This document shows, one piece after another, positions 16,699-24,421 of a stretch of 64,000 nt of DNA (position 1 is its first letter; the number at the start of each line of letters is the position of its first letter). Source of the DNA: Haloarchaeobius salinus (GTDB taxonomy: Archaea; Halobacteriota; Halobacteria; Halobacteriales; Natrialbaceae); assembly GCF_024464185.1 (NCBI RefSeq), contig NZ_JANHAU010000002.1, forward strand, positions 372,001-436,000, read 5' to 3'. The position numbers and the translations under genes were made by a program. The notes beneath the pieces were generated by a model that saw nothing but the letters and a program-made list of their open reading frames with translations, was not told where the DNA came from and made no database searches.

Positions 16699-17352
16699 AT
16701 GAGCCTCCCACGCGACGACGCGCTCGACCGCGTCGCGGCCATCCTCGACACGGTCGAGCACGAGGAGATGCCCGTGCCGGTCCGCGAGGTCTGGGTGTAC
16801 GGTGACGTGGCGCTCGGGCTGGACCCAGTCGACCGCCTCGACGTCTACCTCACGAAGGACATCCTGCTCGGTGGCGACGCCAGCCGCGCCGAGGAGTTCG
16901 AGGCCGAGTACGGCGTCCAGGGCGTCGGCCAGACCGTCCGGACGGAGTGGGCCGACGAGCACCCGGAGCACCTGCGTGCGAACGCCAACGGCCACGCCGC
17001 CCCCGAGAAGTGCCTGGGGGCGCACCTGCTCCCCGACGAGGAGGAGCCGGTCCACCTGGAGGTCTGCAACGCCAGCTTCGAGGACAACGTCACCCAGCGC
17101 CTCGCCGGAGCCAAGCGCCGCGAGGACTGGTCGACGCTGCTCGACCCCCGCGGCGTCTGCCTCTGGGTCGACGGCCAGCGCAGCGACGAGGCGATGCGCA
17201 AGCTCCGCGAGTCCGAACTGGCGCTGCCGACGCTCTCCCGGGCGCTCGGGATGCTGGGACTGGCGGACGAGCAGGCGGAGGCGGCCGCCGGCGAACTGCA
17301 CGAGTGGCGCGAACAGCAGGAGGGCGCGACGGTTCGGGGAGACGTGGTGTAG
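16699..17352 (+). CDS. Conserved haloarchaeal-type protein, unknown function
   Basis: A 217-residue acidic soluble protein. The start resembles a nucleotidyltransferase fold (VREVWVYGDVALGLDPVDRLDVYLTKD: a G-D and spaced D..D), followed by helical regions. Known haloarchaeal homologues are annotated only as domains of unknown function. The visible G-D-x-A-L-G-L-D-x-x-D-x-x-D-V pattern is suggestive, but the nucleotidyltransferase idea is inference. It begins 8 bases after the kinase stop. Confidence 0.7.
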   Translation: MSLPRDDALDRVAAILDTVEHEEMPVPVREVWVYGDVALGLDPVDRLDVYLTKDILLGGDASRAEEFEAEYGVQGVGQTVRTEWADEHPEHLRANANGHAAPEKCLGAHLLPDEEEPVHLEVCNASFEDNVTQRLAGAKRREDWSTLLDPRGVCLWVDGQRSDEAMRKLRESELALPTLSRALGMLGLADEQAEAAAGELHEWREQQEGATVRGDVV

Positions 17353-17384
17353 ACGCGCTCCCGCTCGCGGGTCGCTCGCATCTC

Positions 17385-17551
17385 GGAGACGCCTCCCTGC
17401 GTTCGGCGTCTCCCTACTCCTCTACGGCTCGCTGCGCTCGCCGTTTCGGTTCGAGGTTTCTCGCTGGCGATCGAACCCTCGCTACTGCTCGCGGGTCGCT
17501 CGCGCTCCCCGCTCGCCTTTCGGAGACGCCTCGCTGGCGCTCGGCGTCTCC
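17385..17551. repeat. 3' hairpin array behind the first M29 gene
   Basis: Directly after the stop codon of the minus-strand peptidase is a stem of GGAGACGCC (17522-17530) with GGCGTCTCC (17543-17551), loop GAGCGCCAGCGA on the minus strand. The same stem recurs at 17385-17393 with 17405-17413. Between them are GGTTCGA 17448-17454 with TCGAACC 17471-17477 and ACGGC 17424-17428 with GCCGT 17440-17444. Stems differ; the loop pattern (GAGCG..AGCGAG) matches that behind purH. Confidence 0.75.
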
Positions 17552-18652
17552 CTATCCCTCGAACCCGTCTTCGAACCAGAACGTCCCGTCTTTCTGCACG
17601 AGTTCGCCGTCGATGGTGATGCTCGAATCCTCGCTCATGTCGACGATCATGTCCATGTGGATGGCGGACTCGTTGCGCTCGACGTCGCAGTCCTCGGGGA
17701 CGTTCTCCTCGTAGGCGCGACCGAGCGCCATGTGGACGGTGTCGCCCATCTTCTCGTCGAACAGCATGTTGTAGGTGAACCGGTCGATGTCGCGGTTCAT
17801 CCCGATGCCGAGTTCGCCGATGCGCTTCGCGCCGTCGTCGGTGTCCAGCACCGCGGCCAGCACCTCCTCGTTCTTCTCCGCGCTGTAGTCCACGACCTCG
17901 CCGTCCTCGAACTCCAGGTGCACGTCCTGCACCTCCCGCCCGTGGGCCATCAGCGGCATGTCGAACAGCACCTCGCCCTCGACGCTGTCGGGCACCGGTG
18001 CGGTGAACACCTCGCCACCGGGGAGGTTGTTCTCTGCGTGGTCGTTCTTCCCGACGGTGCCCTCGATGCTCATCACGATGTCCGTGGCGTCACCCGAGAC
18101 GATGTGGACCTCGCTGCCCTCGTCGAGCCTTTCGGCCATCGGCTGCTGGAACTCGCGCTGTTCGTCCCAGTCCTTGTTGATGGCGTTCCAGACGAACTCC
18201 TCGTACGCTTCGGTGCTCATCTCGGCGTCCTGTGCGTTCCCCGGGGCGGGGTACTGCGTGCCGACCCAGCGTTTCTCCATCATCTGGGACTGGATGGGCT
18301 GGAACAGCGTCGCCATCGCCGTGTTCTTCTCCGGCGGGATGTCGCCCTGCTCGTGGGTGTTCCGCGCCGCCCGGATCCCCACAGTGGCGTCGACGTGCTC
18401 GACCATCGCCGCCAGCGTGTCCGGGACGTCGTCGTAGTTCTCGGGGTCCATCGCGTGCATGAACGCCCGATGCGCCCGCGACGGCCGACTCCACACGACG
18501 GGGAACGCGCCCCGTTTGCCGATCTCCTCGTGGAGCGCGATGAGCAGGTCCTCGGCGAGTTCGCCGCCGGAGAGGAGGACCTCGTCGCCCTCCTGCAGGT
18601 CGATGGAGTGCTCGACGATGATGCGTGCGTGTTCGCGGACTCTGTCGTCCAT
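17552..18652 (-). CDS. M29-family metallo-aminopeptidase (copy B)
   Basis: A 366-residue thermophilic-type aminopeptidase (AmpS/AmpT family). Metal ligands characteristic of the family are visible: Glu in NLPGGEVFTAPV, Glu in GELGIGMN, His in GDTVHMALG, and His/Asp in SAIHMDMIVD. The N-terminal MDDRVREHARIIVEHS and GTQYPAPGNAQDAEM stretches are family standards. It cleaves N-terminal residues from peptides in the cytoplasm. It is a close paralogue of the gene at 18898-19977, with the same operator at the same distance. ATG at 18652 is chosen by match to that paralogue. Confidence 0.92.
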   Translation of the reverse strand: MDDRVREHARIIVEHSIDLQEGDEVLLSGGELAEDLLIALHEEIGKRGAFPVVWSRPSRAHRAFMHAMDPENYDDVPDTLAAMVEHVDATVGIRAARNTHEQGDIPPEKNTAMATLFQPIQSQMMEKRWVGTQYPAPGNAQDAEMSTEAYEEFVWNAINKDWDEQREFQQPMAERLDEGSEVHIVSGDATDIVMSIEGTVGKNDHAENNLPGGEVFTAPVPDSVEGEVLFDMPLMAHGREVQDVHLEFEDGEVVDYSAEKNEEVLAAVLDTDDGAKRIGELGIGMNRDIDRFTYNMLFDEKMGDTVHMALGRAYEENVPEDCDVERNESAIHMDMIVDMSEDSSITIDGELVQKDGTFWFEDGFEG

Positions 18653-18688
18653 ACAGCCGTGGTCGCCGCGTCGGCGGATAATGGTTTT

Positions 18689-18704
18689 CAGAACGATTGT
18701 TCTG
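18689..18704. promoter_or_regulatory. Palindromic operator of M29 copy B
   Basis: CAGAACGATTGTTCTG: two perfect 6-base arms with a 4-base spacer, beginning 37 bases upstream of the start codon. The following AAAACC on the minus strand and a TATA-like CATTAT also appear in the promoter of copy A. Confidence 0.6.
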
Positions 18705-18734
18705 TATAGCAATTGATGGTTTGTCGCCGGCGTC

Positions 18735-18897
18735 CCGACTACTCGAACCCGTCTTTCACGGCTCGCTGGCGCTCGCCGTTCCAGTACGCGGTTCTCGCTC
18801 GCTAGCGCTCACTCCGAACCGCGCTACTGCTCACGGGTCGTTCCTCCCCGCTCGCGTCTCGGAGATTCTCACTCGCTAGCGCTCGCTCCGAATCTCC
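18735..18897. repeat. 3' hairpin array behind M29 copy A, with a remnant of a paralogue end
   Basis: GGAGATTC 18861-18868 pairs with GAATCTCC 18890-18897, touching the stop codon of the minus-strand gene. CGCGGTTC 18787-18794 pairs with 18816-18823, ACGGC 18758-18762 with 18775-18779. All three hairpins have a GAGCGC(T/C)AGCGAG-type loop on the minus strand. At about 18739-18755 the minus strand reads AAGACGGGTTCGAGTAG, nearly the last codons of copy B (GACGGGTTCGAGGGATAG), so it looks like a leftover 3' end. Confidence 0.7.
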
Positions 18898-19977
18898 CTA
18901 CTCCTCGAACACGAACGTCCCGTCGCGCTGGACGACTTCACCGTCGACCTCGATGAACGAGTCCTCGCTCATGTCGACGATCATGTCCATGTGCATCGCG
19001 CTCTCGTTGAACGGCTGGCCGTCGGGCACGGTGTGCTCGATGGCCTGCCCGATGGCGAGGTGGATGGTGTCGCCCATCTTCTCGTCGAACAGGACGTTGT
19101 AGGTGAACCGGTCGATGTCGCGGTTCATGCCGATACCGAGCTCGCCCAGCCGACGCGCACCCTCGTCCGTGTCCAGTACGGCACCGAGCACGTCCTCGTT
19201 CTTCTCGGCGGCGTGCTCGACGACCTCGCCGCCCTCGAAGCGGAGCCAGGCGTCCTCTATCTCGCGGCCCTGCGCCATCAGCGGCTTGTCGAACAGCACC
19301 TCGCCCTCGACGCTGTCGGGCACCGGCGCGGTGTACACCTCGCCGCCGGGCAGGTTGAGTTCGGCGTAGTCGTTCGCGGTGACCATGCCGTCGACGCTCA
19401 TCCGGATGTCGGTCGTCTCGCCGGAGACGATGCGGACCTCGTCGGCTGGGTCCAGGATCTCGACCATGTTCGCCTGGAACTCGCGCTGTTCGTCCCAGTC
19501 CTTGTTGACGGCGTCGTAGAGGAACTCCTCGTAGGCGGCGGTGCTCATCTCGGCGTCCTGTGCGTTGCCCGGGGCAGGATACTGCGTCCCCACCCAGCGC
19601 TTGCCCATGCGCTCCACCTGGACCGGCTTCCAGGCCTGTGCCAGCGCGCCACGGGTCTCGGGGTCCACGTCGCCCGTCTCGCTCGTGTTCTCGTCGGCGC
19701 GGACGATGATGACCACGTCGGTCTCCTCCATCTCCGCGAGCTTGTGCTCGGGCAGGCTGAACTCCCCGGGGTCCGAGGCGCGCATGAACGCCCGGCTCGC
19801 TCGCGAACTGCTCATGCTGTAGGTCGGGTTCGCACCCTTCTCGCCCAGTTTCTCCGCGATGGCGACGACCAGGTTCTCGGCGACCGGCGGTGCGCTGACG
19901 ATGACGTTGTCGTCTTCCTCGACCTGCGTGGAGTGCTCGACGATGATCTCTGCGTGCTGTCGGACTCGTGGGTCCAT
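18898..19977 (-). CDS. M29-family metallo-aminopeptidase (copy A)
   Basis: A 359-residue protein, paralogue of the neighbouring peptidase. The same ligand motifs are intact: NLPGGEVYTAPV, GELGIGMN, GDTIHLAIG and SAMHMDMIVD. It ends TFVFEE, six residues shorter than copy B. The start MDPRVRQHAEIIVEHS was chosen by match to copy B. Tandem copies with separate promoters suggest a recent-to-moderate duplication with possible divergence in substrate. A third, more distant relative is at 42505. Confidence 0.92.
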   Translation of the reverse strand: MDPRVRQHAEIIVEHSTQVEEDDNVIVSAPPVAENLVVAIAEKLGEKGANPTYSMSSSRASRAFMRASDPGEFSLPEHKLAEMEETDVVIIVRADENTSETGDVDPETRGALAQAWKPVQVERMGKRWVGTQYPAPGNAQDAEMSTAAYEEFLYDAVNKDWDEQREFQANMVEILDPADEVRIVSGETTDIRMSVDGMVTANDYAELNLPGGEVYTAPVPDSVEGEVLFDKPLMAQGREIEDAWLRFEGGEVVEHAAEKNEDVLGAVLDTDEGARRLGELGIGMNRDIDRFTYNVLFDEKMGDTIHLAIGQAIEHTVPDGQPFNESAMHMDMIVDMSEDSFIEVDGEVVQRDGTFVFEE

Positions 19978-20013
19978 GTCCGAGTGGTATCGCGTCGGGA
20001 TGGTAAGGGTTTC

Positions 20014-20029
20014 CAGAAGGAACGTTCTG
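20014..20029. promoter_or_regulatory. Operator of M29 copy A
   Basis: CAGAAGGAACGTTCTG is the counterpart of the palindrome at 18689, with one arm mismatch, and also begins 37 bases before its start codon. GAAACC and CTTA after it on the minus strand line up with AAAACC and ATTA of copy B. Confidence 0.55.
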
Positions 20030-20052
20030 TCACGCAACGAACCGGTCGGCGC

Positions 20053-20943
20053 TCAGATGGGGGTTCGCTCGGTGGCGACGACGACGCCGCGTTCGTCGAG
20101 GATGAGGTCGAGCCGTTCGTCGTCGACCTCGACACGCACCCGGTACCGCGGCGGGCCCTCGTCCGTCTGGACCGTCTCGCCATCGGTGAGGAACGGGAGC
20201 GTCCACGGGAGCCGGTCGGCCACGTCGATACCGTGGTCGTCGCAGAACGCGATGAACGTCTGGTCGCGGAGCACCACGACGCCGGCCGACGAGCGGGTGA
20301 ACGCGCCGCAGCGCTCGCAGCTGGTCCGGAACGTGTAGTCGATGTCGGCGTCGTCGGGAGCCGCGACGATCTCGCGCTCGACCCGTCCAGTGCACTCGTG
20401 ACAGATACCGCCGACGAGCAGTTCGATGCGGGCGTACGTCGTCCGCGTCGCGAGCGCGACGAGCTCGCGCATCGACCGGTCGGTCGCGGCTCCCGGCGGC
20501 ACCGTCGTGCGGAGGATGGTGTGATCGTTCTCGCAGCCGACGTCGAGGTCGCCGCTGTCGAACCGGGCGACGAGCTCGGCGTCGCACCTCGTGCACGTAT
20601 CGCCGAGTGGTTCCGGGTCGAGTTCGACGTCCGTGTCGTACGTGCCCCCGAGGATCGCTCCGACGACCTCGCGCCCGGCGTAGGTGAGCAGGTAGCCCTC
20701 GTCGGTCTCCTCGACGAACCGGCCGCGGAGCTTCCCGAGGTGGTAGTTGAACCGTCCCGAGTCGGTGACGCCGGTGCGGTCGCGGAGTTCGGAGAACGTC
20801 ATCGCGCGGTTCTCGGGGTCCTCGCGTCGTGCCTCGACGAACGCCTCCAGGATGGCCACGCGCGTCTCGTCCCCCAGCGCGGCGAAGGCGTCGGACACCG
20901 GCGCGTCGTCGGCTGCCACCCCCTCTGCCGTGTCGTCGCTCAT
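20053..20943 (-). CDS. ArsR-like winged-HTH regulator with zinc-ribbon C-terminal domains
   Basis: A 296-residue regulator. Residues about 15-85 form a winged helix (AFAALGDETRVAILEAFVEA, then TFSELRDRTGVTDSGRFNYHLGKL). The rest has Cys pairs: CTRCDAE, a lone Cys in VGCENDH, CHECTGR and CERCGAF, indicating zinc-binding ribbons, and a hydrophobic sensory part. A second protein with the same layout is at 53181-54041. Signal unknown. Start MSDDTAEG at 20943 is chosen over 20970. Confidence 0.8.
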   Translation of the reverse strand: MSDDTAEGVAADDAPVSDAFAALGDETRVAILEAFVEARREDPENRAMTFSELRDRTGVTDSGRFNYHLGKLRGRFVEETDEGYLLTYAGREVVGAILGGTYDTDVELDPEPLGDTCTRCDAELVARFDSGDLDVGCENDHTILRTTVPPGAATDRSMRELVALATRTTYARIELLVGGICHECTGRVEREIVAAPDDADIDYTFRTSCERCGAFTRSSAGVVVLRDQTFIAFCDDHGIDVADRLPWTLPFLTDGETVQTDEGPPRYRVRVEVDDERLDLILDERGVVVATERTPI

Positions 20944-21008
20944 GTCGGACCGGTCGCCGTGGCGTATCAAAAGCGTCCCGGCGGGCGGCAGCTCCCGGCA
21001 CGAGCGGC

Positions 21009-21812
21009 CTACTCGTCGCCGGCGACGCGCCCGGCCGTCACGTAGAACGGCACCGTCTCGACCCGTCGGTAGTCGCCGTCGGCGGCCTGCGCGGCGGCCT
21101 CGCGACCCATCTCGCGCCAGGACTCCCGGAGGTCGTCGTACTCGGCGTCGGACAGCGTCGCCCGCAGGCTCGCCTCGTCGCTCGCCAGTCCCGCGCCGCT
21201 GGCCTTCTTCGCGACGGCCCGGAGGTCCGCCTCGTCGTACGGCGGTGCGAGCGTCCGGACGTGCTCGTACCGCCGCGTCTCCACGTCGACCAGCCCGGCG
21301 GTTTCGAGGAGTCCAGCCGCGTCGCTCCCGAGTGCGGGGTCCACCTCGCTGCCGGCGATGTACGCCGCTCGCGCCGCCCGCGCCAGCCCGGCCTCGCGGT
21401 CGACCGTCGACTCCACGGTGACGGCGGCGTTGTCCGGCTCCACGACCGCCACCCGCTTCCCGGCGACCCTGGCGAACTCCCGCACCGCGACGGCCGGGTC
21501 GGGGAGGTTCACCAGCAGCGCCTGGCAGGTCACGAGGTCGAACGCGCCGTCGCGGAACGGGAGCCGCGTCGCGTCCCCCGCCACGACCGGGACGAACTCG
21601 CGGGCCACCGCCAGCAGCGCCGGGTCGGCGTCACAGCCCACGACCCGCCCCGCCGTCTCCTCGGCGAGCACCCGCGAGAACTCGCCCGTGCCACAGCCCA
21701 CGTCGAGCACGTCGTCGGCGCGCCCGAGTTCGAGTGGGTCGAGCGCCGCCCGCGAGTCCGCCCACATCCCGCTGCGGGTGTGTTCGAGGTACTCCGCGTC
21801 GAATCGTCGCAC
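21009..21812 (-). CDS. SAM-dependent methyltransferase
   Basis: A 267-residue class I methyltransferase. Motif I is VLDVGCGTGEFSRVL (about residues 36-50), motif II the CDADPAL acidic loop, motif III VVAGDATRLPFRDGAFDLV and the post-motif ALLVNLPDP. Methyltransf_11/25 family. The acceptor cannot be seen. Start is set at the GTG giving VRRFDAEYLEHTRSGMW; the frame upstream to 21962 is Pro-rich and unlikely to be translated. Confidence 0.85.
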   Translation of the reverse strand: MRRFDAEYLEHTRSGMWADSRAALDPLELGRADDVLDVGCGTGEFSRVLAEETAGRVVGCDADPALLAVAREFVPVVAGDATRLPFRDGAFDLVTCQALLVNLPDPAVAVREFARVAGKRVAVVEPDNAAVTVESTVDREAGLARAARAAYIAGSEVDPALGSDAAGLLETAGLVDVETRRYEHVRTLAPPYDEADLRAVAKKASGAGLASDEASLRATLSDAEYDDLRESWREMGREAAAQAADGDYRRVETVPFYVTAGRVAGDE

Positions 21813-21987
21813 GGACGGGCTTGGAGAGCACGGGTGAAAAGCGATTGGAAGCGGGGCGGGAGCCGGTAGCGATGGTGGCGGAGCAGCCGGCAGACGCGAC
21901 TCGCGGGCCCGGGAGTCGAGAACCTCGGGGCTCTCCGGCTGTTCGTCGGGCTTCGTCACCATCCGAAACCGAGCCGAAGAACCAGTC

Positions 21988-22824
21988 TCAGACGTCGTCC
22001 CGGAGCTCCCGGACCTTGTCGACGTTCCAGGCGAAGCTCCGGCCGTCCTCGGTCGGGGTCTCCAGCACGAGCGGCACGTCGCGAACCTGCTCGTGGTTGA
22101 CGAACGCGCGCATGCCGTCGTCGCCGATGTAGCCGTCGCCGATGTGGGCGTGTTCGTCCTTGTTGGTGCCGCACTCGTGCTTGGAGTCGTTGAGGTGGAC
22201 GCAGGCCAGTTTCTCCGCGCCGACGACGTCGTCGAACTCGGCCATCGTCTCCGCGACGGCCTCGGGCGTGGAGAGGTCGTAGCCCGCGGCGAACATGTGC
22301 GCGGTGTCGAGACACACCTCGAGGTCGTGGTCGGACTGCTCGAGGACGCTCGTGAGGTGCTCGAACTGGCCGCCGAGCTTGGTGCCCGAGCCGGCGTCGG
22401 ACTCGACGAGCACGGTGACGCCGTCGGGGACGTCGAGTTCGTCGAGCGCGCTCGCGGCGTTCGCGATGCCGCCCTCGACGCCCGCGCCGGTGTGCGCGCC
22501 GAGGTGGACGTTCACGTAGTCGATGTCCAGTTCGGCGGCGGCGTCGACCTCCTGCTGCATGGAGTCGATGGACTTCTCGCGCAGGCCGTCCTTGGGCGTA
22601 CAGAGGTTCACGAGGTAGGAGGCGTGGATGACCCACGGCCCCGCCAGCGACTCAGCGGTTCCCTCGCGGAAGGCTGTGGCCTCGTCGTCCTCGATGCTGC
22701 CGTGGTCCCACACCTGCGGGGAGTGGGTGAAGATCTGTCCGCAGTTGCCGCCGATCTCGAGCTGGTTCTCGACCGCGTTGTCGACACCGCCCGCGATGGA
22801 GACGTGTGCGCCTACCTTGACCAT
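21988..22824 (-). CDS. nfo: Endonuclease IV (AP endonuclease)
   Basis: A 278-residue TIM-barrel DNA repair enzyme. It cleaves abasic sites 5' to the lesion. Zinc ligand regions are visible: [57 protein letters not shown] (E), [41 protein letters not shown] and [11 protein letters not shown] at the end. The full set of Nfo motifs is present. It begins at ATG 22824, with no partner gene in the same orientation close by. Confidence 0.95.
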   Translation of the reverse strand: MVKVGAHVSIAGGVDNAVENQLEIGGNCGQIFTHSPQVWDHGSIEDDEATAFREGTAESLAGPWVIHASYLVNLCTPKDGLREKSIDSMQQEVDAAAELDIDYVNVHLGAHTGAGVEGGIANAASALDELDVPDGVTVLVESDAGSGTKLGGQFEHLTSVLEQSDHDLEVCLDTAHMFAAGYDLSTPEAVAETMAEFDDVVGAEKLACVHLNDSKHECGTNKDEHAHIGDGYIGDDGMRAFVNHEQVRDVPLVLETPTEDGRSFAWNVDKVRELRDDV

Positions 22825-22910
22825 ATTCTGCCGTAGTGGTACCCGTTCAAAGTGGCTTCGGAAGCGGTTGAATAGAGGATTGGTAGATAACTGCGCTTGG
22901 ATTCCCATCA

Positions 22911-23131
22911 GTCAGAAAGCCCCCGTCAGCTCGCCGCCTGCGACTCGCTGTGGTCCTCGTCCCTGCGGTCCTTGCGTCGTCTCGGCTGGCGAGCTGACGG
23001 CCCCTTTCAGCCCCACCCGACCGCAACCGCACCTCACGCCTCCCCAGCCGATTGCGATGCTCGCTGCGCTGCGCTTCTCATCCCTCGCGCGAGCTTAGAC
23101 GAGACGCGCTCGCTTCGCTCGCGCAGTCTCG
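22911..23131. repeat. Dispersed structured repeat, copy 1
   Basis: The 389-base gap 22825-23213 holds no gene but one copy of a repeat also found at 42011. Order on the plus strand: CAGAAAGCCCC, a stem arm CCGTCAGCTCGCC (22923-22935), a core with CTCGTCCCTGCGGTCCTTG, the complementary arm GGCGAGCTGACGG (22988-23000), CCCCTTTCAG, then CCGCAACCGCACCTCACGCC and on to CGATTGCGATGCTCGCTG. It closes near TTCTCATCCCTCGCGCG. A further hairpin follows, CGAGAC 23100-23105 with GTCTCG 23126-23131. Confidence 0.75.
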
Positions 23132-23213
23132 CCAGTCCGCGCGCCACCCGGCTGGTCAGTCGTCGCTGCAGGCGAAAGTTCCCAATATCCGGCTGCCCCC
23201 GTCCGAAAACGGT

Positions 23214-24029
23214 CTACCGCGAGTCGTCCCGGTCGCGCACCCACGCGTCGGCGGCGTACTTCGACTCGGCCAGCTCCGCGGCGGCGTCGAGTTCGCCCTC
23301 GGTCCAGGCTCCCTCGTCCGCGGCCGCCCAGTCCGCAAGCGAGTCCTCCAGCGCGGCGACGAACGTCTCGCGGTCGACGTCGGCCTGCTGGCGGACACCG
23401 GTGACGCGCTCGCGGAACTGTTCGGGGGTCACGTCGTGGTCGGCGAACACGCCGAGGTGGCGGTCGGGCGCGAGGTCGAAGGAGATGGAGCCGTGCTGGA
23501 TGACGGCGTCTCGCTGGCGGTACTGGGCGTTACCGGAGAGCTTCCGGGGCTCGTCGTCGCCGTAGGCGAGCACGTCGTGGGCGGGGTGGATGCCCCGGAG
23601 GTAGCAGGCGGGCTGGTGGATGCGGGGGTACTCCTCGTCGGCGAAGTCGGCGTCCACGCCCACGGACCGGATGGCGTCGAGGACGGGTTCACAGAGCAGT
23701 TCGTAGCAGTCCATGAGCGAGCCCGGCAGCTCGTCGGCGGGCGCGATGATGCTGTAGGAGACGTCGGCGTGGCTGTCGTGGTAGATGCCGCCGCCGCCGG
23801 TCTGCCGGCGCGTCACGTCGATGCCCTCGCGCTCGCAGAACGCCCAGTCGACGCTCTCTTCGGCCTGCTGGTAGCCCATCGAGAGGCAGCTGGGCTCCCA
23901 CCGGTAGACGCGGAGCGTGCGGACGCCGTCGGTCGTGGCCGACGCTGCCGCGACCTCGTCCAGCGCCATGTTCGTCGGGCCGTCGCGTGACTCCTCGCGT
24001 ATCAGTCGCCACTCCCTGTCCGCAAGCAT
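23214..24029 (-). CDS. lplA: Lipoate-protein ligase family protein
   Basis: A 271-residue BPL/LplA-fold enzyme that attaches lipoate (or octanoate) to lipoyl domains of 2-oxoacid dehydrogenases or GcvH. Visible are GPTNMALDEVAAA, VTRRQTGGGGIYHD (the lipoyl-AMP loop RRxTGGG), SVGVDADF, and the catalytic-type lysine in RKLSGNAQYRQRDAVIQHGSISFD. These are all standard LplA features. ATG 24029 is the first start before the conserved EWRLIREESRDGPTNM block. Confidence 0.88.
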   Translation of the reverse strand: MLADREWRLIREESRDGPTNMALDEVAAASATTDGVRTLRVYRWEPSCLSMGYQQAEESVDWAFCEREGIDVTRRQTGGGGIYHDSHADVSYSIIAPADELPGSLMDCYELLCEPVLDAIRSVGVDADFADEEYPRIHQPACYLRGIHPAHDVLAYGDDEPRKLSGNAQYRQRDAVIQHGSISFDLAPDRHLGVFADHDVTPEQFRERVTGVRQQADVDRETFVAALEDSLADWAAADEGAWTEGELDAAAELAESKYAADAWVRDRDDSR

Positions 24030-24093
24030 ACCTGCGGGTTCGTGGGGTCGGGGCAAAGGCGTTGCGTGACGTCTCACCCCATGCGGCAGGGCG

Positions 24094-24297
24094 CTACCCG
24101 GCGTCGGTGTCGGGTGCCTCGACGGCCTCACCGAGCCCGTCGTCCCGGGCGGTCCGCTCGACGTACGACTCGATCTCGTCGTCGACCTGGCGCTCCGTCT
24201 CGGCAGCACTCTCGTCCTGCTCGTCGACGAACTCCGTCTCGCCGGTCACCTTCTGGAACAGTGCGCTGTAATCCGAAACTGACTGTGATTTGGACAT
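24094..24297 (-). CDS. Small acidic protein, unknown
   Basis: A 67-residue acidic protein starting MSKSQSVSDYSALFQKVTGE, then mostly charged residues. A good Shine-Dalgarno (GGAGG) stands 8-9 bases before the ATG, and it overlaps the end of a hairpin (24309-24326). No family was recognised. The gene is divergent from the DUF2071 gene. Confidence 0.55.
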   Translation of the reverse strand: MSKSQSVSDYSALFQKVTGETEFVDEQDESAAETERQVDDEIESYVERTARDDGLGEAVEAPDTDAG

Positions 24298-24308
24298 CGG
24301 TGGTTCCT

Positions 24309-24326
24309 CCGTACCGTCGGGTACGG
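24309..24326. promoter_or_regulatory. Leader hairpin at the Shine-Dalgarno of the small acidic gene
   Basis: CCGTACC 24309-24315 pairs with GGTACGG 24320-24326 around a 4-base loop. On the minus strand its 3' arm runs into GGAGG, so the ribosome binding site is partly in the stem. The regulatory effect is inferred. Confidence 0.4.
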
Positions 24327-24421
24327 ACGGACGGGCTTGGGGACCCTACCTACCTGGTTTGGCCCGCGCTGGACACCGTGCTCCCCAAAGGTGTTTCACA
24401 CTGCAAGTCCCAGCGAGCGGC

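Noticed and set aside
22911-23131. Insertion sequence or CRISPR array in the repeat region
   Set aside because: No transposase frame, no regularly spaced direct repeats and no target-site duplication could be seen.
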